Origin: a bacterium
GTDB taxonomy: Bacteria; Oederibacteriota; Muellerivitia; Muellerivitales; Muellerivitaceae
Reading direction: 5' to 3'
Length of the DNA: 64,000 nt
NCBI GenBank assembly: GCA_035549195.1
Contig: DASZRK010000017.1
Coordinates: 1-64,000 of the forward strand
Shown here: positions 34,244-41,667 of the stretch, in pieces
Position numbering within the stretch: the first letter of the stretch is position 1
Layout: each line of letters opens with the position of its first letter
The notes under the pieces: generated by a model
What the model saw: only the letters and a program-made list of their open reading frames with translations
Databases searched by the model: none
Told to the model about the DNA's origin: nothing
Position numbers and translations under genes: made by a program

Positions 34244-34436
34244 TCGGCTTTTTCTTAACCATCTCTTTCTGATACATCTCAATAATTATTTCTCCGTATT
34301 GAACTAAACTTTCAGTCCACTCCAAAACTTCCCCCATCGTCATTTCCCGATTCGCTTTTTCCTCAAACAGTTTTTTTCCTCTCAAAAGAAGGTCGTCGGA
34401 ATACTTTGCGGAATAGGTGTGCAATGATTTTTTCAT
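34158..34436 (-). CDS. possible small helical protein
   Basis: A 92-residue frame (begins MKKSLHTYSAKY) with protein-like, amphipathic helical composition and GGGAAA before its ATG. It overlaps the end of the 88-residue gene on the other strand by 86 bases, which lowers confidence in one or the other. Its size and charge would fit an antitoxin-like or regulatory protein, but no family is recognised. Confidence 0.4.
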   Translation of the reverse strand: MKKSLHTYSAKYSDDLLLRGKKLFEEKANREMTMGEVLEWTESLVQYGEIIIEMYQKEMVKKKPIIERLVRILVLRLQSAHLANERNEEVHP

Positions 34437-34608
34437 TTTCCCAATTTAATTGAAAAACTTTTTTTCTTATTGATGTACGAATTAAGACTTCGTTAAATCC
34501 AAAACCTTTATATACAAAGAAAATTTATAGCCTCGAACCATTAACTGATATACGATAAACACCGAAAAAGTTTTGACGAATTTCGACGAAAGGAATAAAT
34601 TCACCACC

Positions 34609-34809
34609 ATGAAGAAAGAAAAACGTGGACGCAAAAGCCTAGGCGGTTTGAGGATCATTCTTCGCTTGACCCCCCAGCAAGTGGAGCTCTTGAGGGTCAG
34701 GCAGGAACAAACCGGGTCAAGCCGTACCGAGCTTATTCGGAGGGCCATTGACGAATACTACGCCGATAAGCGCCACAACAATGATTGGAGAAAGTCTCCC
34801 AAAGCCTGA
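34609..34809 (+). CDS. ribbon-helix-helix DNA-binding protein
   Basis: A 66-residue CopG/Arc-type ribbon-helix-helix protein: beta strand GGLRIILRLTPQQ (11-23), helix A with QVELLRVRQEQ, turn TGSSR, and helix B TELIRRAIDEYYAD. An AAAGGA element lies upstream. It precedes the VirD4/TraG-type gene by about 60 bases and may be the mobilization-accessory or autoregulatory protein of the transfer operon. Confidence 0.78.
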   Translation: MKKEKRGRKSLGGLRIILRLTPQQVELLRVRQEQTGSSRTELIRRAIDEYYADKRHNNDWRKSPKA

Positions 34810-34869
34810 CCTGGCGGGGACCGCCAGGAAGTGTGGAACGGAGGCGGTCTCCGGAAAGCCAGGTGCGGT

Positions 34870-36666
34870 ATGTCAAACGACTCGAAGCTGAGCTTCAACC
34901 AGATCATTTGGATGGTTCTAACTCCTCCCCTCTTTTTCCTGGTCATTGACCTCCTGCGATATCTCGCGGGGTTCGATGGCTCCTCCAGTTTCATCGGGAA
35001 TATCCCCCTCAATGTCATCCGGCCCCCGATGTTCCTCTTCCTGCTTTCCTGCCTTCCCTACCCGACCGCCTTCTATTTCCGCCATAGCGACAAAATATTC
35101 TTCATCACCAAGGTGGCTATTAGTTTGTCTGTGGCCATTGACCTTCTCGAATACGTCGCCCCTGAGTACGGCCTCCCCTATTGGGTGGGCTTAAGTCTTT
35201 TGACCATCCTGGGAACCTGGGGTCTCGTTTGGAAAGCGGATGTCGGGAGAAAACCGGACGCGGGACCTTATCCCCTGACCGTGGACAAGGCGGGCCGGAA
35301 AGGATTCCCGACCGACTCCCTCCATATGAACGTCCAGATCGTGGGCGGAACGGGAACCGGCAAGACCCATTTCGTCATCAAACCCTTCATTGAGCAGACC
35401 ATCCATCAGGGCTTGGGATGCTTCGTCTTTGACGTGAAAGGAAACTTACGTCGGGACGTGGCTTACTACCTGAAGACCTCAAGTTATTCAGGCCGCAAAG
35501 GCCTCCTCTACTTTGACGTGGACGATCCACGGGGCTCCGATACCTACAACCCCCTTTACGGTTCCAACCCCGACGCCATCGCCAACCGGGTCTTCACCGC
35601 CCTCTATTACGACAATACCCGGACGGAACCCTATTACGTGGAATTGGGCAAGGCTTTCCTGCACAACCTGGTGGGACTCCTGAAGAAGGAGATCAAGACC
35701 CTGACCTTCCTGGACCTGCTCCTGGCCACGGAGGAGACGGACACCTTTCGAACCATCCATTGGTTCTGCGCCAAACACCCTGATACCCCCTACGCGAGGT
35801 ACTTCCGCAACCAATGGCTGACGAAGCCCGGCAAACAGCGCCAGGAAGAGCTGTCGGGCTTGGTGACCAAGCTCCAGCGCTTCTGCAACAGCGAGTGGGC
35901 CCATCTCTTGAACGTCCGGGACCCCAACATCCGCATGGAGGACGTCGTGAAGAACGACCGGATCTTCCTCTTCTCCCCCAACGCGGCGAAATACCCCGAC
36001 GACGCCAAGCCGCTCTCCATCCTGGCCATGATGGACCTCTCCGAACAGGTCGCCGACCGCTACCGGAACCGACCCGAGAAACCCTTCCGGGTCTTCCTGG
36101 ACGAGTTCTACAACCTGGCCTATCCCCGCTTCATTGACTTCATTAACAAATGCCGTGAAGCGAAAGTGAACCTCTTTTTGGCCCACCAATCCCTGGGGGA
36201 CTTGAGCGGGATATCCCAGGAGTTCCTGGAGCAGGTCATGAACACGGCCCGGAACAAGATCGTCTTGGGGGTGGACGACCCGGCAACGGCGGAACACTTT
36301 GCCCGGCAATTCGGGACCGAACTGGACCAGGACTACCAAGTGGAATCCTTCAAGTCGGACGGGACCATGGCGGGCTATTCCAAACCCAAGGTGGAGAAGT
36401 TCCGGTTCCACCCCAACCTCATCAAGGCCTTGCGGCCCGGCGCGGCCATCGTGAAGGTGGTGGGAACGGCGGGGGTCCACATTTTTGAGGCCTCCCTGAG
36501 ACCGGCTTCCCCCGTCCCGGAGACCTATGAGCCTGGGGCCTCCCATTTCCGCAGGTCGGGGGGCTTGGTGAACGAAAGCTCCCTGGAAGAGGTCATGAAG
36601 CCCAAACCCTGGGACAAGCCCCAGGAGAGGAAGGACGGCGGCATGGGGGACGAAAATGCGGCCTGA
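34870..36666 (+). CDS. VirD4/TraG-family coupling ATPase
   Basis: A 598-residue membrane ATPase. Three to four N-terminal helices (about 15-115) precede the P-loop: Walker A GGTGTGKTH (159-167, Lys165) and Walker B FRVFLDEF (Asp411-Glu412). TraG/VirD4 proteins bring the relaxase-DNA complex to a type IV secretion channel. ATG 34870 with AGGTGCGGT is preferred to a GTG 39 bases upstream. The following gene overlaps by 11 bases. No mating-pair genes are in the element, so it would need a helper channel. Confidence 0.87.
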   Translation: MSNDSKLSFNQIIWMVLTPPLFFLVIDLLRYLAGFDGSSSFIGNIPLNVIRPPMFLFLLSCLPYPTAFYFRHSDKIFFITKVAISLSVAIDLLEYVAPEYGLPYWVGLSLLTILGTWGLVWKADVGRKPDAGPYPLTVDKAGRKGFPTDSLHMNVQIVGGTGTGKTHFVIKPFIEQTIHQGLGCFVFDVKGNLRRDVAYYLKTSSYSGRKGLLYFDVDDPRGSDTYNPLYGSNPDAIANRVFTALYYDNTRTEPYYVELGKAFLHNLVGLLKKEIKTLTFLDLLLATEETDTFRTIHWFCAKHPDTPYARYFRNQWLTKPGKQRQEELSGLVTKLQRFCNSEWAHLLNVRDPNIRMEDVVKNDRIFLFSPNAAKYPDDAKPLSILAMMDLSEQVADRYRNRPEKPFRVFLDEFYNLAYPRFIDFINKCREAKVNLFLAHQSLGDLSGISQEFLEQVMNTARNKIVLGVDDPATAEHFARQFGTELDQDYQVESFKSDGTMAGYSKPKVEKFRFHPNLIKALRPGAAIVKVVGTAGVHIFEASLRPASPVPETYEPGASHFRRSGGLVNESSLEEVMKPKPWDKPQERKDGGMGDENAA

Positions 36667-37531
36667 CCCCACCCTGGAACCCAAGGACGTGGAGACCCTG
36701 GCCTATCTCCACTCCAATAAGTTCATGACCCCCAGGCTCTTCCACCGGAAATTCCACCCCGAACAGACCTACGCAACCGCCTGTTCCCGCTTGCGGGCCC
36801 TGGAAGCCAAGGGGCTGGTCTTGAGGGTCCGGAAGTTCCAGAACGACGACAACTACTTTTACCTGTCCCGGAAGGCCTTGAAGCAGCTTTCCGGGCTGGC
36901 CCGCATCCTGACCACCCCCGAGATCCGGTCCCCCCACATCAACCCCTTTGAGAGGGAGCACGACAAGAGGGTGGTGGCAATGCGGGTCCAGATCGAGGCG
37001 GAAGGGGGCCTGGAGGGATTGGCCTGGTTGTCCGACTACGAGATGCGGTGCGGCCTCAAGTTCGAATGGAAGAGGGCTTTGGAGGCCGGGGCGGGCTGGG
37101 ACCTGGCAGGCAAGGTCAAACCCCGGAGGGTCCACCACCGTACCCCGGACGGTTACTTCGAAGGAACCCTGGAAGGCCGGGCCTGTTCCTTCGTCCTGGA
37201 ATACGAGCACTCGGCTTACAACCGGGACAAGATGGCCGGGATGGTCCTGAACCTGAGACGGGACTTCCCGGAAGCCTTCCGCTTGGTGGTCAGCCGGGAC
37301 AAGGCCCACGCCGTCCGCATGATGAACGGCTTGGCCACCTTCCTCCAGGGAGACCCCAGGGAGGCTGCCCTCTGGGGGTTCAACTTCTTCGAGAAGGTGG
37401 ACCGACTGCCCTTCCGCCGGGTGCCCTGGGCCAGGCTGGGTGGAGGCTACCTGCCTTTCGTGAAGGACCCCATCCTGAAGTCCTTGGCGGCACCGGAAGC
37501 CGTTCCAATGGCGGAAGGGATGACGGCATGA
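36656..37531 (+). CDS. replication-relaxation family protein
   Basis: A 291-residue protein. The N-terminal winged helix (about 8-75, LEPKDVETLAYLHSNKFMTP ... LEAKGLVLRV) is followed by a domain with HDKRVVAMRVQIE and LEYEHSAYN typical of the replication-relaxation family found on plasmids and integrative elements. The second domain resembles a nuclease-like alpha/beta fold (Glu, Tyr and Asp residues), so it may act on origin DNA. It is coupled to the VirD4-like gene and lies next to the stem-loop array. Confidence 0.8.
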   Translation: MRPDPTLEPKDVETLAYLHSNKFMTPRLFHRKFHPEQTYATACSRLRALEAKGLVLRVRKFQNDDNYFYLSRKALKQLSGLARILTTPEIRSPHINPFEREHDKRVVAMRVQIEAEGGLEGLAWLSDYEMRCGLKFEWKRALEAGAGWDLAGKVKPRRVHHRTPDGYFEGTLEGRACSFVLEYEHSAYNRDKMAGMVLNLRRDFPEAFRLVVSRDKAHAVRMMNGLATFLQGDPREAALWGFNFFEKVDRLPFRRVPWARLGGGYLPFVKDPILKSLAAPEAVPMAEGMTA

Positions 37532-37597
37532 GGTTTCAACGGAGCTTTATTCCGGTTAAAGGGAAAAAGACCCGGAACACCCGCACCCACAAGGAGT

Positions 37598-37689
37598 TTG
37601 GTTGTTCTTCGACGCCAGCCCCCACTCCCCCAGGATCAATAGAGATGACCTGGAATTCGGGAGTGGGGGCTGGCTTCTTGAACAACCAA
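37598..37689. repeat. 92-bp compound stem-loop
   Basis: Outer stem TTGGTTGTTC/GAACAACCAA (10 bp), asymmetric internal loop (6/5 bases), inner stem GCCAGCCCCCACTCCC with its perfect complement at 37659-37674 (16 bp), and an apical CCAGG/CCTGG. There is no T-tract, so it is not a normal terminator. Confidence 0.85.
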
Positions 37690-37744
37690 GTGGCTGCGGG
37701 TGCAGGACTCGAAGGATTAGGAGTTAAGACGAAAGACGAACACC

Positions 37745-37793
37745 GTGGAAAACCCCCCGTGGTGTCCCTGATGGGACGGGCGGGGTTTTCCAC
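37745..37793. repeat. second large stem-loop
   Basis: GTGGAAAACCCC pairs with GGGGTTTTCCAC (12 bp), continuing past a 2-base bulge to CCGT/ACGG; the apex holds an alternative GTCCC/GGGAC. A smaller ATCCCC/GGGGAT hairpin follows at 37809-37823. Confidence 0.8.
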
Positions 37794-37859
37794 ACCTTTC
37801 CCTGAAGGTATCCCCTTCGGGGATCTGTATCTATCAACTTCCATCCAAGGAGGCCGGAT

Positions 37860-38123
37860 ATGGCGGACCGTCGAAAAGCTGACCGTAGGGCTGCAAGCCA
37901 GGATTGTCTCTTGTCGGAAAGGCAGGTAGCCGAGCTGGCCAAGGTATCGGTGAACACCGTCCGCTACTGGCGGCAAACGGGGCTCCTGCCCTCCGTAAAG
38001 GTGGGTAAGTACCCCCGGATTTGGGCCTCCGTCTTCGACCAAGTCTTCCAAAAACCGACCCCCCTTTCGGCTTGGGCGGCTGGTAAAATGCCTTCTGCTG
38101 GGGACATTAGGAGGCCGTTATGA
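37860..38123 (+). CDS. excisionase-like HTH protein
   Basis: An 87-residue MerR/Xis-type winged-helix protein (LLSERQVAELAKVSVNTVRYWRQTGLLP, residues 17-44), the usual form of recombination directionality factors. AGGAGG precedes the ATG, and its stop overlaps the integrase start (ATGA). It likely switches the integrase toward excision and may also repress transcription from the element's right end. Confidence 0.82.
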   Translation: MADRRKADRRAASQDCLLSERQVAELAKVSVNTVRYWRQTGLLPSVKVGKYPRIWASVFDQVFQKPTPLSAWAAGKMPSAGDIRRPL

Positions 38124-39226
38124 GCAAACCTAATGTTCATGGACTGCCCCAACACCTCCGCAAGGACGGCAAGGGGTATTTCCTGGATTACTTCGTGAAG
38201 GAAGGAGGGTTAAGGAGACGCAAAAGGGTAAGGCTGGGCCAGATACCATTGGCCCAGGCCAAGCGCATCTTGGCGGAGCACACCAAGGAGATCGTCGCGG
38301 GGGAATTCCTGCCGGGCGATAAGCCGCAGGTGAGCTTCGACGAGGCGGCGGAAGCCTTCCTGGCCTTTTCAATGGCGAGGAAAAAAAGCTACAAAAGGGA
38401 CACCCATTCGGTGAAGGCCCTCAAGGCCTTTTTCGGCGGGCGGCCCCTGATAAGCCTGACGCCAAGCTTGGTGGAAGATTACCTGACCGAGCGCCAAAAA
38501 AAGGCCGAGGCAAAGGGCAAGACGCTAAAGGGAGCCACCTTGAACCGCGAGATCGCCTGTCTCAAGACCATCGCCCGTAGGGCGGTCTTGGACCGGAAGA
38601 TCGAATGGAACCCGGTGGTGGGGGTGCGGATGTTCCGGGAGACTTCCCGGAATCGGACGCTGACCCCCGAGGAATACCGGAGGCTCTTGGAGAACTGCTC
38701 CCCCCATTACCGGCCCGTCGTGCAGGTGGCTTACGTCACCGGCATGAGACGGGGCGAGATAACGGGGCTCAAATGGGAACAGGTGGACTTGAAGGAAGGT
38801 GTCATCACCTTGAAGTCCGAGGACACCAAGACCCAGGAGGCCCGGGAGATACCGCTGGACGAGGGTTTGATCGACCTTTTCCGGAAAGTTCCCAAAGTTT
38901 TGGGCAGTCCTTTTGTCTTCAATTTCCGGGGCCACGGGCTAAAGGACCCGAAAACAGCTTTCCTCCGGGCGTGCCAACGTGCTAGTATTTCGGACTTTCA
39001 TTTCCACGATTTACGGCACTGCGCGGTCACGAACTTCCGGAAAGCCGGGGTCAGTGATTCCACGATCATGTCAATCTCGGGACATAAGACGCACGCGGTC
39101 TTCAGAAGATACGACCGCATCGACCGGGGCGACCGAAAGGAAGCCTTGAGGCGGGTCCGGATGTTGGCCAATGACACGGGAATGACACCAGAGGGTCTTT
39201 CGAAAGCTCAAGGGTTCGGAGGGTGA
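38120..39226 (+). CDS. tyrosine site-specific integrase
   Basis: A 368-residue phage-type integrase. Arm- and core-binding N-terminal domains (1-160) are followed by the catalytic domain with Arg210 (TGMRRGE), His296-x-x-Arg299 (HDLR), His322 (GHKT) and nucleophile Tyr331 (RRYDR). All catalytic residues are intact. It lies 36 bases from the tRNA-Ser used as integration site. The last codons contain the 19-base repeat that also occurs, inverted, near the left end. Confidence 0.95.
   Translation: MSKPNVHGLPQHLRKDGKGYFLDYFVKEGGLRRRKRVRLGQIPLAQAKRILAEHTKEIVAGEFLPGDKPQVSFDEAAEAFLAFSMARKKSYKRDTHSVKALKAFFGGRPLISLTPSLVEDYLTERQKKAEAKGKTLKGATLNREIACLKTIARRAVLDRKIEWNPVVGVRMFRETSRNRTLTPEEYRRLLENCSPHYRPVVQVAYVTGMRRGEITGLKWEQVDLKEGVITLKSEDTKTQEAREIPLDEGLIDLFRKVPKVLGSPFVFNFRGHGLKDPKTAFLRACQRASISDFHFHDLRHCAVTNFRKAGVSDSTIMSISGHKTHAVFRRYDRIDRGDRKEALRRVRMLANDTGMTPEGLSKAQGFGG
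39170..39188 (+). repeat. integrase-arm-like repeat, copy 3
   Basis: AATGACACGGGAATGACAC lies within the end of the integrase gene, 73 bases from the attachment core; it is identical to the inverted copy at 8955-8973. Confidence 0.65.
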
Positions 39227-39260
39227 TCCCGATTCGTTGCAGCGTAAGTGTTTTACGGAG

Positions 39261-39302
39261 ATGGAGGGTTAGTCCTAATTGGTAAGGCAGTGGACTTGAA
39301 AT
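39261..39302 (+). repeat. right attachment site
   Basis: 42 bases identical to 8676-8717, running from 2 bases before the tRNA to its anticodon stem. Recombination here restores an intact tRNA-Ser. Confidence 0.85.
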
Positions 39303-39349
39303 CCACCGGGGGAAACCCCTTGCAGGTTCGAGTCCTGCACCCTCCGCCA
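39263..39349 (+). tRNA. tRNA-Ser(TGA)
   Basis: Acceptor GGAGGGT/ACCCTCC, anticodon stem GTGGA/TCCAC with loop CTTGAAA (anticodon TGA), a class II variable arm GGGG-AAA-CCCC, T arm GCAGG-TTCGAGT-CCTGC, and encoded CCA. Its 5' half and upstream sequence came with the element; the 3' half is host. Confidence 0.93.
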
Positions 39350-39487
39350 CATGGAAGGAATGGACTTTCCATCCCTTCCATGTGGCTTAGTGTGTTGAAG
39401 GACGAGAACCGTAGGTTCGGCGCCGCCAAAAGCGGCGGGACAAAAGTTTCCATCAAGAAGAGACGACTATAAATGTTTCTTTTGTCC
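39347..39487 (+). ncRNA. structured segment A after tRNA-Ser(TGA)
   Basis: A 12-bp hairpin CCACATGGAAGG/CCTTCCATGTGG, then GAACC/GGTTC (39406-39418), CGCCGC/GCGGCG (39421-39437) and a long-range GGACAAAAG/CTTTTGTCC (39438-39487) enclosing 32 bases. The same arrangement recurs 300 bases downstream. Confidence 0.5.
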
Positions 39488-39558
39488 GGATCTGCCCCTC
39501 TTCCGCTTTCGGTTGGTTAGCTGTTGATTTTTTGATCTAGTTCTCTTTTTAAGCGATC

Positions 39559-39650
39559 GGAGAGGTGGCCGAGCGGCTTAAGGCGACGGTTTGCTAAACC
39601 GTTGGAGGGGTAACACCCTCTCGAGGGTTCGAATCCCTCCCTCTCCGCCA
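39559..39650 (+). tRNA. tRNA-Ser(GCT)
   Basis: Acceptor GGAGAGG/CCTCTCC (read CCCTCTCCG at the 3' end), anticodon loop TTGCTAA with GCT, a long variable arm, T arm AGGG-TTCGAAT-CCCT and encoded CCA. Class II serine tRNA. Confidence 0.93.
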
Positions 39651-39787
39651 TAGAAAGGGGCGCTCGAAGGGCGCCTCGTTCTATGGCTTTCATACAAAAG
39701 ATTCGAACCCTCGGGTTCGGGGTCGCCCAAGGCGGCCGGACGAAAGTTTCGATCAGGAAGAACCGGTGATGACTGTTTCTTTCGTCC
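39648..39787 (+). ncRNA. structured segment B after tRNA-Ser(GCT)
   Basis: CCATAGAA/TTCTATGG hairpin, CGAACC/GGTTCG (39704-39719), GGTCGCC/GGCGGCC (39721-39737) and GGACGAAAG/CTTTCGTCC (39738-39787) around a 32-base loop. The last stem has a G-C where segment A has A-T, a compensatory change. Confidence 0.5.
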
Positions 39788-39984
39788 TGACCTCCCTCTC
39801 AAGTGGGTTTCGAGCCCATAGGGTCCGGATTCTTTCTTGTCTCGTATTTAGTATTCCCGCCCCTCACCGACCTCTACCTCTAGTTGTCCGCCCTTCCCAT
39901 GGCCCCGAACACCAGTATTTCCTTACCCCCTGTCCTTCCCTCGGGTAAAATATCGTTATTCGCTATACCTATGAGGAGACACCT
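39788..39984. other. intergenic, no gene seen
   Basis: With segment B this makes 334 bases between the tRNA and the next gene. It is pyrimidine-rich and shows no supported reading frame. GAGGAG before 39985 serves the lipoprotein. Confidence 0.5.
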
Positions 39985-40551
39985 TTGAACACCTTCCTGA
40001 GAAACGCCTCGTTCGTAGCCCTTCTGGCGCTGTCGGCGGCGCTCCTTCCCGCCTGCGGTAGCAAATCGAACGTCCAAAGCGACAAAGCCCCCGAGACCGT
40101 CCTGAACCCCGAGACCACCCCCACCGTCGAGACCTCCGTCTCCACCGGCGACGAGAACGGCACCTCCATCCGCACCCACGTCCAGAAGTCCTATACCGCC
40201 AAGATCCACCGCACCAAGGGCCCCAACTCCACCACCACCGTCGTGACCACGCCCACCGATGCCACCCCGGTCATCACCCCGGCCGCCACCCAGAACACCG
40301 CTCCCATGGAAAGCACCCCGGCGCCGGTCAAGAAGTCCAGCGGCCCCCACTGGTTCCTCTGGTTCCTGGTGCTGGTCGTCTTGGGCGGGATCGGCTGGTA
40401 CTTCTGGCAGAAGAACCAGGAAGACTTCACGAACCAGTCGCCCAAGCCCCCCACGGGCGGGCTCTCCCCGGTGAGCGGTTTCACCGCGGTGCGTTCCAGC
40501 ATCGATAACGAAGAAAAAAAGCCTTCCATCTGGACCCGGAAGCTTTTCTGA
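39985..40551 (+). CDS. lipoprotein with second transmembrane segment
   Basis: A 188-residue protein. A lipoprotein signal (LLALSAALLPAC, lipid-attachment Cys25) is followed by a Thr/Pro/Val-rich extracytoplasmic linker (30-115), then an unusual second membrane helix (about 122-142, HWFLWFLVLVVLGGIGWYFW) and a hydrophilic tail. TTG start with GAGGAG 8 bases before. Lipidated N-terminus plus internal membrane helix is an odd topology. Function unknown. Confidence 0.7.
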   Translation: MNTFLRNASFVALLALSAALLPACGSKSNVQSDKAPETVLNPETTPTVETSVSTGDENGTSIRTHVQKSYTAKIHRTKGPNSTTTVVTTPTDATPVITPAATQNTAPMESTPAPVKKSSGPHWFLWFLVLVVLGGIGWYFWQKNQEDFTNQSPKPPTGGLSPVSGFTAVRSSIDNEEKKPSIWTRKLF

Positions 40552-40571
40552 ACCCCATCTTGGGCTGATGC

Positions 40572-41207
40572 ATGCCGTCCTTCGCCGATCCGGACCGTTT
40601 CCTGTCCCTGTTCCAACCCGACCGTTGCCCCCTTTGCTTCACCGTGCGCAACTATGCCTATGAGCACCTGCGTTCCCTCCTGGATGAATCCGTCACCGAT
40701 CCCGTCACCCGCGACAAGCTCTTCGGTTCCAAGGGCTTCTGCCGCCACCACGCCTGGATGGGCGTGCACCAGCGCCAGGCCTTGGGGATGGGCGTCATCT
40801 ACGGGAGCCTGCTGGACCGGGGCTTGAAGGAGCTCTCCGCCCCGCCACGGCTCTTCAAGAAGAAGGACGCGCGGCCTTGTCCACTCTGCGTCTCCGAGGA
40901 GGAACGGGACCTGTCCGTCACCAAGGAATTCGCCCTGGCCTGGGACGAGTCGGAGGAGCTGCGCAAGGCCTTTGGCGAAAAGGGCATCCTCTGCCTGCCC
41001 CATCTCACCCGCACCCTGGACGAGAAGATGTCCACGGAAAAACGCAGGGAATTGGCGATGGCGGGGCGGAAAGCCCTGGAAAAGCTCGCCCAGGAATTGA
41101 ATGAATTCCTCGAAAAACAAGACTATCATCGTTCCCAAGAGGCCCTCGGTAAGGAATGGGACGCCTGGGTGAGGGCGGTGCGAATGATCAGCGGCGAGAG
41201 GGATTGA
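40572..41207 (+). CDS. DUF6062-like CPLC-motif protein
   Basis: A 211-residue soluble protein with two CPLC motifs (Cys19-Cys22 and about 103-106) and conserved GFCRHHAWM and GILCLPHL segments, a pattern of paired Cys/His sites suggesting two zinc- or Fe-S-binding units arisen by duplication. This pattern fits the DUF6062 family, whose function is unknown. Its stop overlaps the next start (TGATG). Confidence 0.72.
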   Translation: MPSFADPDRFLSLFQPDRCPLCFTVRNYAYEHLRSLLDESVTDPVTRDKLFGSKGFCRHHAWMGVHQRQALGMGVIYGSLLDRGLKELSAPPRLFKKKDARPCPLCVSEEERDLSVTKEFALAWDESEELRKAFGEKGILCLPHLTRTLDEKMSTEKRRELAMAGRKALEKLAQELNEFLEKQDYHRSQEALGKEWDAWVRAVRMISGERD

Positions 41208-41650
41208 TGCCGGAACCGTTGAACTACAAAGACAACCGCGAGTGGGGCACCACCGACTACTACTTCATCGACCTGGTGGTCATGCTGGCCTCCTCGGCCA
41301 AGATCGACCTGGGCGAATTGGTGCACCCCTATTACAAGGATAAGGATCTCAACCTTCCTCGCGCCCGCATGACCATCAACATGATCACTTCGCTCATCAA
41401 GAAGACCTCGGGCAACCTGAACATCGAGGAAAAAAAGGTGCTGAGGGAAGTACTGGACGACCTGCAGAAGACCTACGTGGAGAAGACCAAGGAAAAGGCC
41501 AAGGCCGGCGGACCCGCGGCCGTCGTGCCCATGCCCGCCCGGCCCCTGGTGCCCACCCCTCCGACCCCCAAGAAGGACGTCAAGGAATGGATCTCCATGG
41601 TCCAACAGGAACTCGCCAAGAAAAAGCAGAACCCACCTAACAAGTCTTAA
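41207..41650 (+). CDS. DUF1844 family protein
   Basis: A 147-residue protein. Its N-terminal half carries the DUF1844 pattern (YFIDLVVMLASSAKIDLGEL ... ARMTINMITSLIKKTSGNL), a short helical domain common in Chlorobi, Deltaproteobacteria and candidate phyla. The C-terminal half is a Pro/Ala-rich linker plus a basic helix. The ATG overlaps the upstream TGA, so it is translationally coupled to the CPLC protein. Function unknown. Confidence 0.78.
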   Translation: MPEPLNYKDNREWGTTDYYFIDLVVMLASSAKIDLGELVHPYYKDKDLNLPRARMTINMITSLIKKTSGNLNIEEKKVLREVLDDLQKTYVEKTKEKAKAGGPAAVVPMPARPLVPTPPTPKKDVKEWISMVQQELAKKKQNPPNKS

Positions 41651-41667
41651 CTTAAGAGCGTTATTTC

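Larger units (their letters stand above)
37532..37859. other. stem-loop array, candidate oriT
   Basis: This 328-base stretch has no supported gene. It contains three strong inverted repeats listed separately, ending just before the excisionase ribosome-binding site AGGAGG. Its location beside the replication-relaxation, VirD4-like and excisionase genes points to a cis-acting DNA-processing region. Confidence 0.65.
8676..39302. mobile_element. 30.6-kb integrative element in tRNA-Ser(TGA)
   Basis: A 42-base identical direct repeat (8676-8717 and 39261-39302) bounds the region. The right copy is the 5' half of an intact tRNA-Ser(TGA); the left copy is a tRNA fragment cut in the anticodon stem. 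A tyrosine integrase and excisionase lie next to the right end. A 19-base repeat is found inverted near both ends. The element carries VirD4/TraG-like and replication-relaxation proteins but no relaxase or type IV secretion genes. Cargo: a nitric-oxide detoxification module and an AT-rich defence block. Confidence 0.85.

Noticed and set aside
37536-38051. Minus-strand protein across the stem-loop array
   Set aside because: The frame exists because of GC-rich palindromes and runs opposite the excisionase; it has no ribosome-binding site and no protein-like segments.
8676-39302. Prophage
   Set aside because: There is an integrase and excisionase, but no capsid, portal, terminase, tail or lysis genes; VirD4-like and replication-relaxation genes fit a mobilizable element.
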